A stretch of DNA of 64,000 bases from Acetobacterium malicum subsp. dehalogenans DSM 11527 (GCF_000472665.1 NZ_AXAC01000015.1:34858-98857); one strand, 5' to 3'. Positions 9,607 to 18,563 are shown, counted from the first letter of the stretch. Notes: a model not told the origin generated them from the letters alone. A program made the numbers and translations.

Positions 9607-11277
9607 TCAGGACAAACCGATGATTTCGCCGTCTTCGGTAATATCCATTCCATTGGCAGCCGGCACTTTGGGTAGACCCGGCATGGTCATAATGGCACCG
9701 GTGATTACGACCACAAATCCAGCTCCGGCCGATAGTCGTACTTCTTTGACATGGATATTGAAATCCTGAGGGGCTCCCAACAGAGTCTGATCATCGGAGA
9801 AGGAGTATTGGGTTTTTGCCATACAGACCGGCAGGTGATCAAATCCCAGGGCAACAATCTCGTCCAGTTGTTTTTTTGCTTCCGGTTCATATTCGACGCC
9901 ATCCGCCCGGTAAATTTCGGTGGCAATAGTTTCGATTTTCTTTTCAATTGGCAGTTCCAGCGGGTATAGCGGTTGATATTGAGATTCACCCATATCACAT
10001 AGTTTGACCACTTCGCGGGCAAGTTCTTCGCCGCCTTTGCCCCCCTGGGAAAAGACGTCTGAAAGGATCACCTTAACATTTTTATTTTCGCAGGCCTTTT
10101 TAACAGCAGCAAATTCTGCTTCGGTATCTGTCGGGAATTTATTCAGGGCGACGACTACGGGTACCTTGAATTTTTGCAGATTTTCCAGATGCTGGATCAG
10201 GTTGGCGCTGCCTGATTCCACGGCCGCCACGTTTTCGGTTGATAATTCGGTTTTAACCACCCCGCCGTTCATTTTTAAAGCCCGGACAGTAGCCACAATA
10301 ACCACGGCATTGGGTTTAAGCTCGGCATAACGGCATTTGATATCAAAGAATTTTTCCGCGCCCAGATCGGCACCAAAACCAGCTTCGGTAACCACATAAT
10401 CGGCCAGTTTCAAAGCCGTTCTGGTGGCCAGTACGGAGTTACAACCATGGGCGATATTGGCAAACGGACCGCCATGAATAAAAGCCGGGGTATTTTCCAG
10501 GGTCTGAACCAGATTCGGTTTGATAGCATCTTTAAGTAGCAGAGCCATGGCACCGGTGGCTTCAAGATCAGCGGCAGTCACTGCCTTGCCCTCGGTGTTA
10601 TAAGCCACGATCATCCGGCCCAGTCGCTCTTTGAGATCAGTAAGACTGGAGGCCAGACAGAGAATCGCCATAATTTCTGATGCCACGGTGATGTCATAAC
10701 CAGTTTCCCGTTCCACTCCATTGGCCCGGCTACCCTGACCGACGGTGATCATCCGCAGGGCCCGGTCATTCATGTCAACAACCCGGCGCCAGACAATCCG
10801 ATCCAAATCAATGTTTAACAGATTTCCCTGGTGGAGGTGATTATCCAGCAGGGCCGCCAGCAAACTATGAGCCGAGGTAATGGCATGGAAGTCACCGGTA
10901 AAGTGAAGATTGATATCATCCATCGGAACGACCTGAGCGTAACCGCCGCCGGCAGCGCCACCCTTGACGCCAAAGCATGGTCCCAGTGAGGGTTCTCTCA
11001 AGGTGGTAATGGTTTTTTTGCCGATATAATTCAGGGCCATGGAAAGACCCACGTTGGTGGTGGTTTTTCCTTCACCGGCCGGGGTTGGGTTAATGGCGGT
11101 TACCAGAATCAGCTTGCCGTCTGGTTTGTCCTGGTTGTCTTTTAATACTGATAGGGACACCTTGGCTTTATGATTGCCATAAAGTTCCAGCTCATCTCCG
11201 GTAATCCCCAATTTTTCGGCCACCTGTGCAATCGGTTGCAATTTAGCTTCCTGTGCGATCTGTACATCTGTTTTCAT
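9607..11277 (-). CDS. fhs: Formate-tetrahydrofolate ligase
   Basis: Cytoplasmic enzyme that joins formate to tetrahydrofolate using ATP, forming 10-formyl-THF. It is the first one-carbon activation step of the methyl branch of the Wood-Ljungdahl pathway. The 556-aa length is normal for the family. Visible motifs are the ATP-binding loop [12 protein letters not shown] (about residue 66), [42 protein letters not shown] and the C-terminal [18 protein letters not shown]. Start ATG 11277 has AAGGAGAAAGACAAG upstream. It stands alone, with its own promoter about 120 bp upstream and its own terminator. The promoter region is a near copy of that of the GNAT gene at 17.8 kb. Other methyl-branch genes are not in the window. 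Confidence 0.97.
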   Translation of the reverse strand: MKTDVQIAQEAKLQPIAQVAEKLGITGDELELYGNHKAKVSLSVLKDNQDKPDGKLILVTAINPTPAGEGKTTTNVGLSMALNYIGKKTITTLREPSLGPCFGVKGGAAGGGYAQVVPMDDINLHFTGDFHAITSAHSLLAALLDNHLHQGNLLNIDLDRIVWRRVVDMNDRALRMITVGQGSRANGVERETGYDITVASEIMAILCLASSLTDLKERLGRMIVAYNTEGKAVTAADLEATGAMALLLKDAIKPNLVQTLENTPAFIHGGPFANIAHGCNSVLATRTALKLADYVVTEAGFGADLGAEKFFDIKCRYAELKPNAVVIVATVRALKMNGGVVKTELSTENVAAVESGSANLIQHLENLQKFKVPVVVALNKFPTDTEAEFAAVKKACENKNVKVILSDVFSQGGKGGEELAREVVKLCDMGESQYQPLYPLELPIEKKIETIATEIYRADGVEYEPEAKKQLDEIVALGFDHLPVCMAKTQYSFSDDQTLLGAPQDFNIHVKEVRLSAGAGFVVVITGAIMTMPGLPKVPAANGMDITEDGEIIGLS

Positions 11278-11372
11278 CTTGTCTTTCTCCTTTTCAAAAT
11301 AATTTCGTTATTCTCTGAGTTACCTTTTTAAATCTGAGCCAACACGCTACGGTTAATTTTTCACGAACATCC

Positions 11373-11523
11373 TGTGCACATGTATATACAGATTTTTCAT
11401 AGCTTAACATCTTTTATTCTCGATGTCAATATTTTTCTATGTTGAGACAATTTATTATCTTTACTTGTTTGTTATTTCTCAAACAAAGTTTGATACTAGA
11501 AATATTTTGTTATATTTTTAACG
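11373..11523 (-). repeat. Promoter module copy 1 (fhs)
   Basis: About 150 bp that aligns without gaps to 17793-17943 (constant offset 6420). Shared blocks are TGTGCAC (11373), TTAACATCTT, ATGTCAATATTTTT, an identical 26-base block starting at 11461 and AGAAATAT.TTGT. On the minus strand it carries TTGACA (11429-11424), a 17-bp spacer and TAAGCT (11406-11401) as fhs promoter, plus an upstream inverted repeat TTGTTTG-N8-CAAACAA. Confidence 0.75.
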
Positions 11524-11611
11524 TTCATCCTAGTTATGCTCGTATATTTTGGCCATTTTTTACACTTTTTCTTTTTTTACAAATCTTAACACTTATTTTC
11601 TGTAAACGTAT

Positions 11612-11643
11612 AAAAAAAAGCCCTGAACAGCTTCACTGTTCAG
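11612..11643 (-). terminator. Terminator downstream of the distal GPH transporter
   Basis: CTGAACAG (11623-11630) pairs with CTGTTCAG (11636-11643) around a 5-base loop; the minus strand continues into eight T. It lies about 195 bp after the transporter stop and stops transcription before the fhs promoter. Confidence 0.7.
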
Positions 11644-11838
11644 AGCTCCTTAAAACCTATTCGTAAAATCGATTTTTTTATCATTCTGTTTTTGTCATTT
11701 TTATAACAAGAATATTGCAAAACGCTAATGTATTTTTTAGAACTGTCTATTTTACTCCGGCAATTTATAAAAGCACCTCGTTATAATTTAAAAAACAAAA
11801 ACTTTTTTTATTTTTTTGTAAAAATTAAAGCGCTTTTT

Positions 11839-13197
11839 CTAGTTTTCTGCCGATGCTTTTTGGGCCGCCAGATCATTCTCCATGTCTTTGAGTTTTCGTG
11901 ACAGGATCACAAAGACCACCAGACCAAAGATCATCACTAATGCCGGGTATAAACAAAACCCGTTTTTAATGGCTTGGATCAGTTCCGGGGTCGGGGTCAT
12001 GTCGGCCACGTAACTGGCCGAAGCCAAAGCGGTGGTAATAATGACGCTTTTAATGAAGTTCCCAACTTTAATCGGGGTAGTCAGCAGGGCCATAATAAAA
12101 CCACGGACATTTTTCCCGGTGCGCCATTCCCCGTAATCAACACAGGTGGCATACATTGCGACCACCAGCGCATCTGGCAAGCCGTAGCCAATAAAGGATA
12201 TCAGCATGACGATTTTGAAAGCGGTGGCACTCATCGGCACCAGCCAGGTAATCAGCAAGCCGGCGATGAAGATGCATAAGGCCCCGACATAAGCCTTCCG
12301 CGGTCCGAATATTTTTGAGACGGTGGTCGCCAGGGTGGCCGAAACCAGCATGACGACGGTCAGACCGGTCATGAAAATAGCCATTCCCGGGAGATCATTG
12401 AGAACATATTTAAAATAGTAGAAGGCCAGACCCAGCACAACAAACTTGCCGACATAGCGGCCCAGATCGATTAACAGCAATCCGATCAGTGGTGGGTTAT
12501 GGAATAACTCCTGGAGAATTTCCGGAATCGACATACTTTCTTTTTTCTGGGTTACCGGTACGGTTCCCCGGAACGCATATTCTTTTGTTAAAAAGAAGAA
12601 TATCCAGTAACACAGGACCATAAACAGAGCAACCATAATAACTACTGTGGTGTAACCCAACGCCGGATCATTCAGGGCTTTGCTGATCTCCTGGATCGCT
12701 CTGACCCCGACATAGGAGAAGGTCAATGAGCCAAGGGCGTTGAAGATCCCGCGGTTGGCGGACATTTTAACCCGTTCGTCGACCCGGTCTGTCAGGGCGC
12801 TGTTCATGGCGATATGGGCGGAATAATAAACATCAAAAACCAGATGGCCAACGATAAAGCCAGCACAGGCGGTGATAGCATTGGTCATCGGATCGCCGAT
12901 TTTGAGGAATTGGACCACATAGAGCACGGCGGCCACCGGCGGGCCAATCAGCAGCCACGACCGGAATTTACCCCACTTGAGATTGCTTTTTTGTAGGATG
13001 ATCCCGGCCACCGGCACCCAGATCAGATCGAAGATACTGGTGATCATCAGAACTGACCCCGCCAGCGCCACCGGCATCTTGACGGCATCGGTCAGGAATG
13101 CCGAAAAAAACATCAATTCGACATAAATAAAAATCTGAAAGCCAAACGAAGGCAAACCATAGAGATAAATAACACTTTTCTTTAACTTATCGGCCAT
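11839..13197 (-). CDS. GPH-family (sugar/cation symporter-like) MFS transporter
   Basis: Predicted 12-helix membrane transporter, 452 aa, of the glycoside-pentoside-hexuronide:cation symporter group. It begins MADKLKKSVIYLYGLPSFGFQ and has the family pattern TSIFDLIWVPVAGIIL, with about twelve hydrophobic segments and a basic C-terminal tail. It is clearly paralogous to the transporter at 15057: YLYGLPSFGFQ against NLYGLPSFGFQ, VDYGEWRTGKNVRGFIM against VDYGEWKTGKNARGFIM. The frame is open to 13275 but ATG 13197 follows GGAAAGGA and matches the paralogue's start. As last gene of the methyltransferase operon it probably imports a methylated substrate rather than a sugar (inference). Confidence 0.88.
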   Translation of the reverse strand: MADKLKKSVIYLYGLPSFGFQIFIYVELMFFSAFLTDAVKMPVALAGSVLMITSIFDLIWVPVAGIILQKSNLKWGKFRSWLLIGPPVAAVLYVVQFLKIGDPMTNAITACAGFIVGHLVFDVYYSAHIAMNSALTDRVDERVKMSANRGIFNALGSLTFSYVGVRAIQEISKALNDPALGYTTVVIMVALFMVLCYWIFFFLTKEYAFRGTVPVTQKKESMSIPEILQELFHNPPLIGLLLIDLGRYVGKFVVLGLAFYYFKYVLNDLPGMAIFMTGLTVVMLVSATLATTVSKIFGPRKAYVGALCIFIAGLLITWLVPMSATAFKIVMLISFIGYGLPDALVVAMYATCVDYGEWRTGKNVRGFIMALLTTPIKVGNFIKSVIITTALASASYVADMTPTPELIQAIKNGFCLYPALVMIFGLVVFVILSRKLKDMENDLAAQKASAEN

Positions 13198-13352
13198 TTT
13201 TGATTCCTTTCCAAATTGAAGAAATCGTCCCCAAAAGCGGCGATTATTTATTGGAACTTTTTTCAGAAAATCCATTAATAATTCCCGCTGTTTCTGGGGA
13301 CGAATCTGTGACTCCTTCCTTTGGGAAGATACGTCACTGGTGATTATTTAAT

Positions 13353-14333
13353 TTAGAACAATTTCTCTGACATCTTGTCGATTTCTTTATTGATGGTTTC
13401 ATAAACACCCGGGAATGAGTCAATTGGTAAACCCGAGGTCTGTGATGGGATAAAATGCAGTTTGCCATTTTCCTGACAGGTTTTTTCAACATACTCAGCC
13501 ACGATTTCCGGGGTCCAGGTTGGGAAATCCACCAGGCCGCTGTGAATACCACCCATAAAGGTAATTTTTTCGCCGTATTGCTTGATCAGTTCCGGAATGT
13601 TATTGGTGTTCATAACTCCCTGCCAGATATCAATGCCCATTTCGATCATCGATGGCACCAGATTAGCGGCATAACTGTCACTGTGATGGATGATCAGTTC
13701 GACACCGTTTTCCTTATAATAGCCATAAATTTTCTTATAGGCCGGTTCAAAGAATTCTTCAAACATAGCTGGTGAAATAAAGGAGTTAATCTGGCTGCCC
13801 CAGTCATCATGATGAAAAACCGCGTCGGGATGAAGATGCTTGATAAACTCTTTGGCCAGACGCAGTTCAAAATCGACCAGGTAGTCAATCAGTTCATGCA
13901 TCGCTTCTGGTTCTTCATAATAGGCCATTAACGCCTCTTCCATGCTCATCAGATAATGAACGTGTTCGAACAATCCCGGTGCCACAAACACCGTAACGTA
14001 CTGATCATTCCGATCAACCGCATTGGCATCAGCAACGGCCGTCGCCCAGGCTTCATCAGGATAATCAAGATTGGGAGCTTTAACATAATCCCGCCATTTG
14101 GTAATATCCTTGATGACAATGTGCTCCTTGTCATGAACCGGGAATGAACCTAACTGCCCTTCCGGCCAGCTCAGAGTAACTCCCCATTCATTAACGATCG
14201 ACCCACCCACTGGTGGTTTTAAACGGGTAATCGGAGTTTTCATCATTAACGCAAACGCTTCATATTGTTTGACAAAGCGATCCGGATTACCACCCTTCAT
14301 CACTTCCACTAAATTCTGTCTTTTTGTTAACAT
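13353..14333 (-). CDS. Uroporphyrinogen decarboxylase-family methyltransferase
   Basis: 326-aa TIM-barrel protein of the UroD/MtaA/CmuA superfamily. In acetogens, members paired with a corrinoid protein move a methyl group between a methylated substrate and cobalamin or tetrahydrofolate. Visible family features are the N-terminal GGNPDRF, the middle FHHDDWGSQINSFISP, the potential zinc-binding HHSDSYAANLVP and the C-terminal FMGGIHSGLVDFP. It lacks the decarboxylase's usual N-terminal arginine motif, which argues against heme synthesis. It follows the corrinoid protein by 12 bp, so the two are translated together. The substrate is unknown; aryl methyl ethers or methylamine-type compounds are possible. 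Whether it acts as substrate-side (MT I) or THF-side (MT II) enzyme cannot be settled from sequence. Confidence 0.85.
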   Translation of the reverse strand: MLTKRQNLVEVMKGGNPDRFVKQYEAFALMMKTPITRLKPPVGGSIVNEWGVTLSWPEGQLGSFPVHDKEHIVIKDITKWRDYVKAPNLDYPDEAWATAVADANAVDRNDQYVTVFVAPGLFEHVHYLMSMEEALMAYYEEPEAMHELIDYLVDFELRLAKEFIKHLHPDAVFHHDDWGSQINSFISPAMFEEFFEPAYKKIYGYYKENGVELIIHHSDSYAANLVPSMIEMGIDIWQGVMNTNNIPELIKQYGEKITFMGGIHSGLVDFPTWTPEIVAEYVEKTCQENGKLHFIPSQTSGLPIDSFPGVYETINKEIDKMSEKLF

Positions 14334-14345
14334 TTTTCTCTCCTT

Positions 14346-14975
14346 TTACGCTGTTGCCAGTTCTTTAGCTTTAACGGCCGCACTTCCGGCATCCGGGGCG
14401 TATCCGTCAGCACCAACTTCAGCTGCGTATTCTGGTGTTACCGGAGCGCCGCCAACAATAACTTTCATATCCGGATAAGCTGCTTTAATGGTTTGAACGG
14501 CTTCTTTTAAGGCTGGCATGGTCGTGGTCAGCAGACCAGAACAGGCCACCAGTTTGACATTGGTGTTATCTTTAACGGCCTGAACAAAGGTATCGGCCGG
14601 AACATCCACACCGAGGTCAACCATATCAAAACCGGCACTTTCGATCATCATCGAAACCAGATTTTTACCGATGTCATGAAGATCGCCGGCCACCGTACCG
14701 ATAACACAGGTACCCAGTGAGGCAGAGCCGTCGCCAGCCATCAGTGGTTTTAAAACTTCCACGCCCTTAGACATGGCTTTGGCGGCGATCAGCATTTCTG
14801 GGACAAAAATTTCGCCGGATGAGAATTTTTCCCCCACCACGCCCATGGAATCGACCATTGCCTGAAGAATTTCGCCTGGGGCACTACCTTCATCCAGGGC
14901 CTCCTGGACCAGTCCGGGGACCAGTTTTGACTTTCCAGCTTCGACCTTTGCTTTGACTTCTTCAATTTTTGACAT
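14346..14975 (-). CDS. Corrinoid (methyl-carrier) protein
   Basis: Methyl-group carrier of methyltransferase systems, 209 aa. The N-terminal helical cap covers about 1-90 (GLVQEALDEGSAPGEIL, FVPEMLIAAKAM). The cobalamin-binding Rossmann-type domain carries the DxHxxG signature GDLHDIGKNLV (about residues 97-107, the His binding cobalt), followed by ACSGLLTTTMPALKE and VIVGGAPVTPEYA. Length and order fit MtaC/MtbC/MttC-type proteins. It sits between a transporter and the methyltransferase in one transcript. No corrinoid activator (RACE protein) is in the operon. Confidence 0.95.
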   Translation of the reverse strand: MSKIEEVKAKVEAGKSKLVPGLVQEALDEGSAPGEILQAMVDSMGVVGEKFSSGEIFVPEMLIAAKAMSKGVEVLKPLMAGDGSASLGTCVIGTVAGDLHDIGKNLVSMMIESAGFDMVDLGVDVPADTFVQAVKDNTNVKLVACSGLLTTTMPALKEAVQTIKAAYPDMKVIVGGAPVTPEYAAEVGADGYAPDAGSAAVKAKELATA

Positions 14976-15056
14976 AATTTTCTCCTTATTATCTTTATGA
15001 ATTCAGCATTTCATACCGGAGCGGTGTGTGTGCAACGCTCCGGTTCAAAATAAGAT

Positions 15057-16433
15057 TTATTCCAATGGTGCCTGTCGTCGTTCAGCGACTTCTTTACTCA
15101 TTTCAGCCATTCTTTTTGGTGTTAAGGTATACAATCCAAACATTAACACGAGTCCGATAACCATGATGATCGCAGGATATAAAGCGATCCCGTTTTTAAT
15201 CGCCTGAACTAATTCTGGAGTTACGGCCATATCGGCGACGTAACCAACTGAACCAAGAACCGCGGCAATGATAACCGAACGGACAAAGACGGAAATTTTA
15301 ATTGGAAAACTGATCAGTGACATAATGAACCCACGGGCATTTTTGCCGGTTTTCCACTCACCATAATCAACCGTTGCAGAGTACATGGCAACACCCAGAG
15401 AATCTGGCAAACCATAACCAATGTAAGCAACGAACATAATAATTTTGAAAGCAGTAGCTTCAAGTGGCATGAACCATACCAGCAGTAAGCCGACAACTAA
15501 CAGACTGAGAGCCAACATGTAGGTTGTTTTTTCACCCAATCGTTTGGCAATTGGTGCCGCAATCATGGCGGCAAAGAAGCTGGAAATTGTTAATCCAGTC
15601 ATGAACAGTGCCAGTCCGGGTAAATCATTGATGACATATTTAAAGTAATAAAACGCCATTCCGAAAATAATGAAGCGCCCTAAATATCGCCCCAGTTCCA
15701 CCAGCATCAAGCCAATCAGTGGCGGATTGACAATAATCTGTTTGAACATTTCACCAACTGACATCTTTTCGGCTGGTTTGCCGGCCTGCGCTTCGCAGCC
15801 GTTTTGAGCATAGTCTTTAGTGAGGATAAAATAAATGATATTACAAGTGATCATAATACCACCGGTGATGGCGGCCATAATAGTATAACCTAAAACCGGG
15901 CTACCAACGCCGGCACCAATGGCGGCAATGGCTTTTACGCCAAAGTAAGAAAATACCAGCGCCCCAGCAGCATTGAACATCCCCCGGTTACTGGCCATGG
16001 AGATTCGTTCTTCCCGGACCGTGGTCAGGGCGTTGTTCATCGAAATATGGGCGGCATAAAAAGTATTCCAGACCAGATGACTGACAACAAAACCGATAAA
16101 AATGATAACGGCACTGATCTCTGCAGCTCCGCCAAGTTGCGAAAACTGGAGAATATAAAAGAGTGCCGCAACGGGTGGACCAACCAGCAGCCATGAACGG
16201 TATTTACCCCATTTCATGTTGCTTTTTTCTAAAATGACCCCGGCGGTGGGTACTGCCAAAATATCAGCAATACTGGTTGCCAGCAAGATGGTGCTAACTA
16301 ATGCCAGTGGTATTTTGGCAAAATCAGTAAGGAAAGCTGCGAAAAACATAACTTCGATATTGACCATAGTCTGAAATCCAAATGATGGCAATCCGTAAAG
16401 ATTAATGGCAGACTTTTTTAATGGCTTGTTCAT
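15057..16433 (-). CDS. GPH-family MFS transporter, first gene of the methyltransferase operon
   Basis: 458-aa membrane transporter with about twelve hydrophobic segments, starting MNKPLKKSAINLYGLPSFGFQ and ending in a charged tail. It is highly similar along its whole length to the transporter at 11839, so the operon carries two paralogous importers flanking the methyl-transfer pair. Conserved loops are ILEKSNMKWGKYRSWLLVGPP and VDYGEWKTGKNARGF. AAGGAG lies six bases before ATG 16433. A promoter with consensus boxes 320 bp upstream leaves a leader of about 310 nt. The substrate is unknown; context suggests a methoxylated or N-methylated compound. Confidence 0.88.
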   Translation of the reverse strand: MNKPLKKSAINLYGLPSFGFQTMVNIEVMFFAAFLTDFAKIPLALVSTILLATSIADILAVPTAGVILEKSNMKWGKYRSWLLVGPPVAALFYILQFSQLGGAAEISAVIIFIGFVVSHLVWNTFYAAHISMNNALTTVREERISMASNRGMFNAAGALVFSYFGVKAIAAIGAGVGSPVLGYTIMAAITGGIMITCNIIYFILTKDYAQNGCEAQAGKPAEKMSVGEMFKQIIVNPPLIGLMLVELGRYLGRFIIFGMAFYYFKYVINDLPGLALFMTGLTISSFFAAMIAAPIAKRLGEKTTYMLALSLLVVGLLLVWFMPLEATAFKIIMFVAYIGYGLPDSLGVAMYSATVDYGEWKTGKNARGFIMSLISFPIKISVFVRSVIIAAVLGSVGYVADMAVTPELVQAIKNGIALYPAIIMVIGLVLMFGLYTLTPKRMAEMSKEVAERRQAPLE

Positions 16434-16746
16434 AATTCTTACTCCTTCTTAGTTTAATACTTAATAACAATAACAAGATAACAATGACAATTCCTTCTTA
16501 AATGACTGTCCGCAGTTCATACCTGAACAGTCAGTCCCCATATTCCGACAATTAACGCTTGTTTAATTTATCCAGTCGTTCCTACTCCCGGGATTTATTT
16601 TGCACTGTGCTTTCAGTTTAGCGTGCAATCCTTTCGATAATGCCTTTCTTCATTATTAAAACACCCCCAGGGAGGCCCTAAAGATTCTCTGACTCCTTGT
16701 GCTTTTCGTAAACCGTAAATAAAATTGTAATTACTATTGCTTTTTC
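16434..16746 (-). promoter_or_regulatory. Long structured 5' leader of the methyltransferase operon
   Basis: About 310 nt of untranslated leader follow the promoter at 16753-16781. Several hairpins can be drawn: ATAATG/CATTAT (16651-16656 with 16637-16642), TTGCAC/GTGCAA (16623-16628 with 16600-16605) and TGACTGT/ACAGTCA (16527-16533 with 16503-16509), plus a GC-rich element near 16665-16680. A possible 11-codon peptide (16618-16653, MKKGIIERIAR) starts inside the first hairpin. I do not recognise a cobalamin, SAM, THF, glycine or T-box signature. It could be an unassigned riboswitch or attenuator. Confidence 0.45.
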
Positions 16747-16752
16747 AACATC

Positions 16753-16781
16753 ATTGTACTTGTATTCATTAAGACTGTCAA
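16753..16781 (-). promoter_or_regulatory. Promoter of the methyltransferase operon
   Basis: Minus strand TTGACA (16781-16776), exactly 17 bp, TACAAT (16758-16753). This is the only strong match upstream of the operon. Confidence 0.7.
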
Positions 16782-16953
16782 TGGTTTTTTTAGTAAATTT
16801 TAACATTTAATCTATTTGCAATGGTTCTGTACTCGTTTACTTTTTATTTTTATTTGATAATTTATGTTTTTTTTGTTATCCCCCCAGTTATTAATCCTGC
16901 TGTTCCGTCATCCATCAATTACTGATTATTATCTTTTTCATTTTTTTACAAAA

Positions 16954-17000
16954 TATGTCCACTCAATTTTTGCGCAATAATCAAAAATTGAGTGGACATA
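16954..17000. repeat. Perfect 19-bp inverted repeat
   Basis: 16954-16972 is an exact inverted copy of 16982-17000, separated by nine bases; the outer arms read TATGTCCACTCAATTTTTG. No T tract follows on either strand, so it is not a typical terminator. It could be a solo mobile-element end pair, a cruciform or a regulatory hairpin. Confidence 0.8.
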
Positions 17001-17112
17001 CTTATGGCTATCTCCCCTGATCTGAAGAAAAGCTACTGCCTGTATCTAATATTCCCCGAAAAACATATATTAAACCTCTTTTCCCGCTTTTCCTGACACC
17101 TAATTTATTCCC

Positions 17113-17148
17113 AAACAAAAAGAACCTCCTGAGAGGTTCTTTTTGTTT
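17113..17148 (-). terminator. Terminator of the GNAT gene
   Basis: A 16-bp perfect stem (17113-17128 with 17133-17148), CTGA loop, stem ends rich in A/T; 89 bp after the GNAT stop. Confidence 0.85.
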
Positions 17149-17236
17149 GACTTATCTTGTCTTTCGATGACACCGACGGCTGTTTATATCTGTTTAACCA
17201 ACTGAATTCCTCAAGCCACGGTACGCTGCGATGATT

Positions 17237-17740
17237 TTATTTTGTCAACGCATACATGCAGGAATCCTGGAGTTTACCATTTTTATAAATACTCTTCTGG
17301 AAAATACCTTCCAACTCAAATCCGGCTTTCTCGATGGTTCTTCTGGCCTTCTGATTTTCAGCAAAGGGGCGGGCATAAATTCTCACCATATCTGACTCCT
17401 TAAAAGCATTTTCGCAGATTTGCTTAATCGCCTGAGTCATGATCCCCTTTCCCCAATAGGGTTCGCCTAACCAAAATCCCAGTTCTCCGCTTTTGCAACT
17501 AACATCTTCCTGCATCAGCAGGCTGATTGCTCCGACTGGTGAATCGTCGATTGTGATCGCTTTGTTCAAATGCTTTCTTTTGTTTTGGTGAATACTCTTA
17601 GTAATAAAAAGATGAGCGTCGTCCAGAGTATAGGGATAGGGAAATGTGTTTCTCAGATTTCCGGCTATCTTCTCATTATTGGCCAGGGGCACAATGCTTT
17701 CCGCATCACTTAATTTCCATTCTCTTAGTCCAAATTCCAT
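17237..17740 (-). CDS. GNAT-family N-acetyltransferase (RimJ/RimL-like)
   Basis: 167-aa acetyl-CoA-dependent N-acetyltransferase. The N-terminus MEFGLREWKLSDAESIVPLANN, the pyrophosphate loop GFWLGEPYWGKGIMTQAI and the C-terminal ARPFAENQKARRTIEKAGFELEG are typical of RimJ/RimL-type enzymes. The acceptor is unknown (protein N-terminus or small amine). AAAGGAGG lies before ATG 17740. It is monocistronic. Its promoter region is a near copy of the fhs promoter region, which hints at shared regulation with central carbon metabolism. Confidence 0.9.
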   Translation of the reverse strand: MEFGLREWKLSDAESIVPLANNEKIAGNLRNTFPYPYTLDDAHLFITKSIHQNKRKHLNKAITIDDSPVGAISLLMQEDVSCKSGELGFWLGEPYWGKGIMTQAIKQICENAFKESDMVRIYARPFAENQKARRTIEKAGFELEGIFQKSIYKNGKLQDSCMYALTK

Positions 17741-17792
17741 TTTCTTGACCTCCTTTAATCATTGCCACGCATTTTTTTGTTAAAACCTAATT

Positions 17793-17943
17793 TGTGCACG
17801 TTTGTTTTATAATTTTCATAAGGTTAACATCTTCCGTTATTTATGTCAATATTTTTTCTTTCTGTGGCAATATATTGCATTTACTTGTTTGTTATTTCTC
17901 AAACAAGTTACTAAGCAAGAAATATATTGTTCGTTATTTAACA
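17793..17943 (-). repeat. Promoter module copy 2 (GNAT gene)
   Basis: Ungapped counterpart of 11373-11523. Minus strand TTGACA (17849-17844), 17-bp spacer, TAACCT (17826-17821); the TGTGCAC downstream block and the 26-base identical block at 17881-17906 with TTGTTTG-N8-CAAACAA are at the same distances as in the fhs copy. Confidence 0.75.
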
Positions 17944-18341
17944 AATCATTTTAAAAATGAATCGCGTGATTTTGATGATTATTATTCGGGTAACCTTAAT
18001 ATCTTTGTAGACGAATTCAATTAAAAGACAGAGTGCTTTTTATCCTGCTTCTGATATCGGTCGCCGATCTTTTTAATTTTTTTATCTATTCCCAAAAATA
18101 AATGCACCTGTTTAATGATCTTGATGTTTAATATTCGCTTTTATCCATCACATTGACAGCTGGACTCTAATCACGATTGACGAATCAATTTTTCTATATA
18201 AAACCCCTGGACAGGCAATAGATTAAATGCATTTAAATAAAAAAGCAGCCTTAAAACGACCCTAAATTACGATCAAAATTTAATTTTTCTGGTGCTTAAG
18301 GCCCAAATTTCTTAACATTTAGAATCTAAACAAGTTAATAA

Positions 18342-18515
18342 TTAAGCATTCTTTAAGCTATTTTTATAAAAAAGCATGCCTGTTTCTAATTCAATATCGG
18401 CTGAGCTACTCTGATTCTGATCATTTGCCCAGCCTATTGCTGCGGCAATAGTCACCGATTCATCCCGATCATAAACTGGCGGCAAATCTGCTATACTTTC
18501 TCCGCCTTTTAGCAT
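18342..18515 (-). CDS. Possible small or remnant ORF
   Basis: A 57-codon frame on the minus strand from ATG 18515 to TAA 18342, starting MLKGGESIADLPPVYDRDES and ending NSLKNA. The composition looks like real protein (Asp/Glu/Ser-rich, no low complexity), but no ribosome-binding site precedes the ATG and stops lie just upstream. It overlaps the presumed helicase promoter on the other strand. It may be the tail of a decayed gene. I do not recognise a family. Confidence 0.25.
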   Translation of the reverse strand: MLKGGESIADLPPVYDRDESVTIAAAIGWANDQNQSSSADIELETGMLFYKNSLKNA

Positions 18516-18563
18516 AAAATTGAAACTATCAAAGCGCTATCAAAAAAAATTACAGGTGAAACG

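Larger units (their letters stand above)
11278..11838. other. Intergenic region with fhs promoter module and a transporter terminator
   Basis: From right to left on the minus strand this 561-bp gap holds a hairpin terminator (11612-11643), the conserved promoter module (11373-11523) and the fhs leader. A 75-codon plus-strand frame (11439-11666) runs through these sites and is not considered a gene. Confidence 0.7.
17741..18563. other. 823-bp intergenic region
   Basis: Holds the second promoter module (17793-17943), AT-rich sequence with a weak GCCTTAA...TTAAGGC inverted repeat (about 18251-18309), a possible small minus-strand reading frame (18342-18515) and the helicase start region. A 76-codon plus-strand frame (17794-18024) overlaps the promoter module and has no RBS; it is not called. 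Confidence 0.6.

Noticed and set aside
11439..11666. 75-codon plus-strand reading frame
   Set aside because: It runs through the fhs promoter module and a terminator hairpin, has no RBS and a composition of AT-rich intergenic DNA.
13353..14333. Uroporphyrinogen decarboxylase of heme synthesis
   Set aside because: Neighbouring corrinoid protein and missing decarboxylase arginine motif point to methyl transfer.
17794..18024. 76-codon plus-strand reading frame
   Set aside because: It overlaps the second promoter module on the opposite strand, has no RBS and no protein-like pattern.
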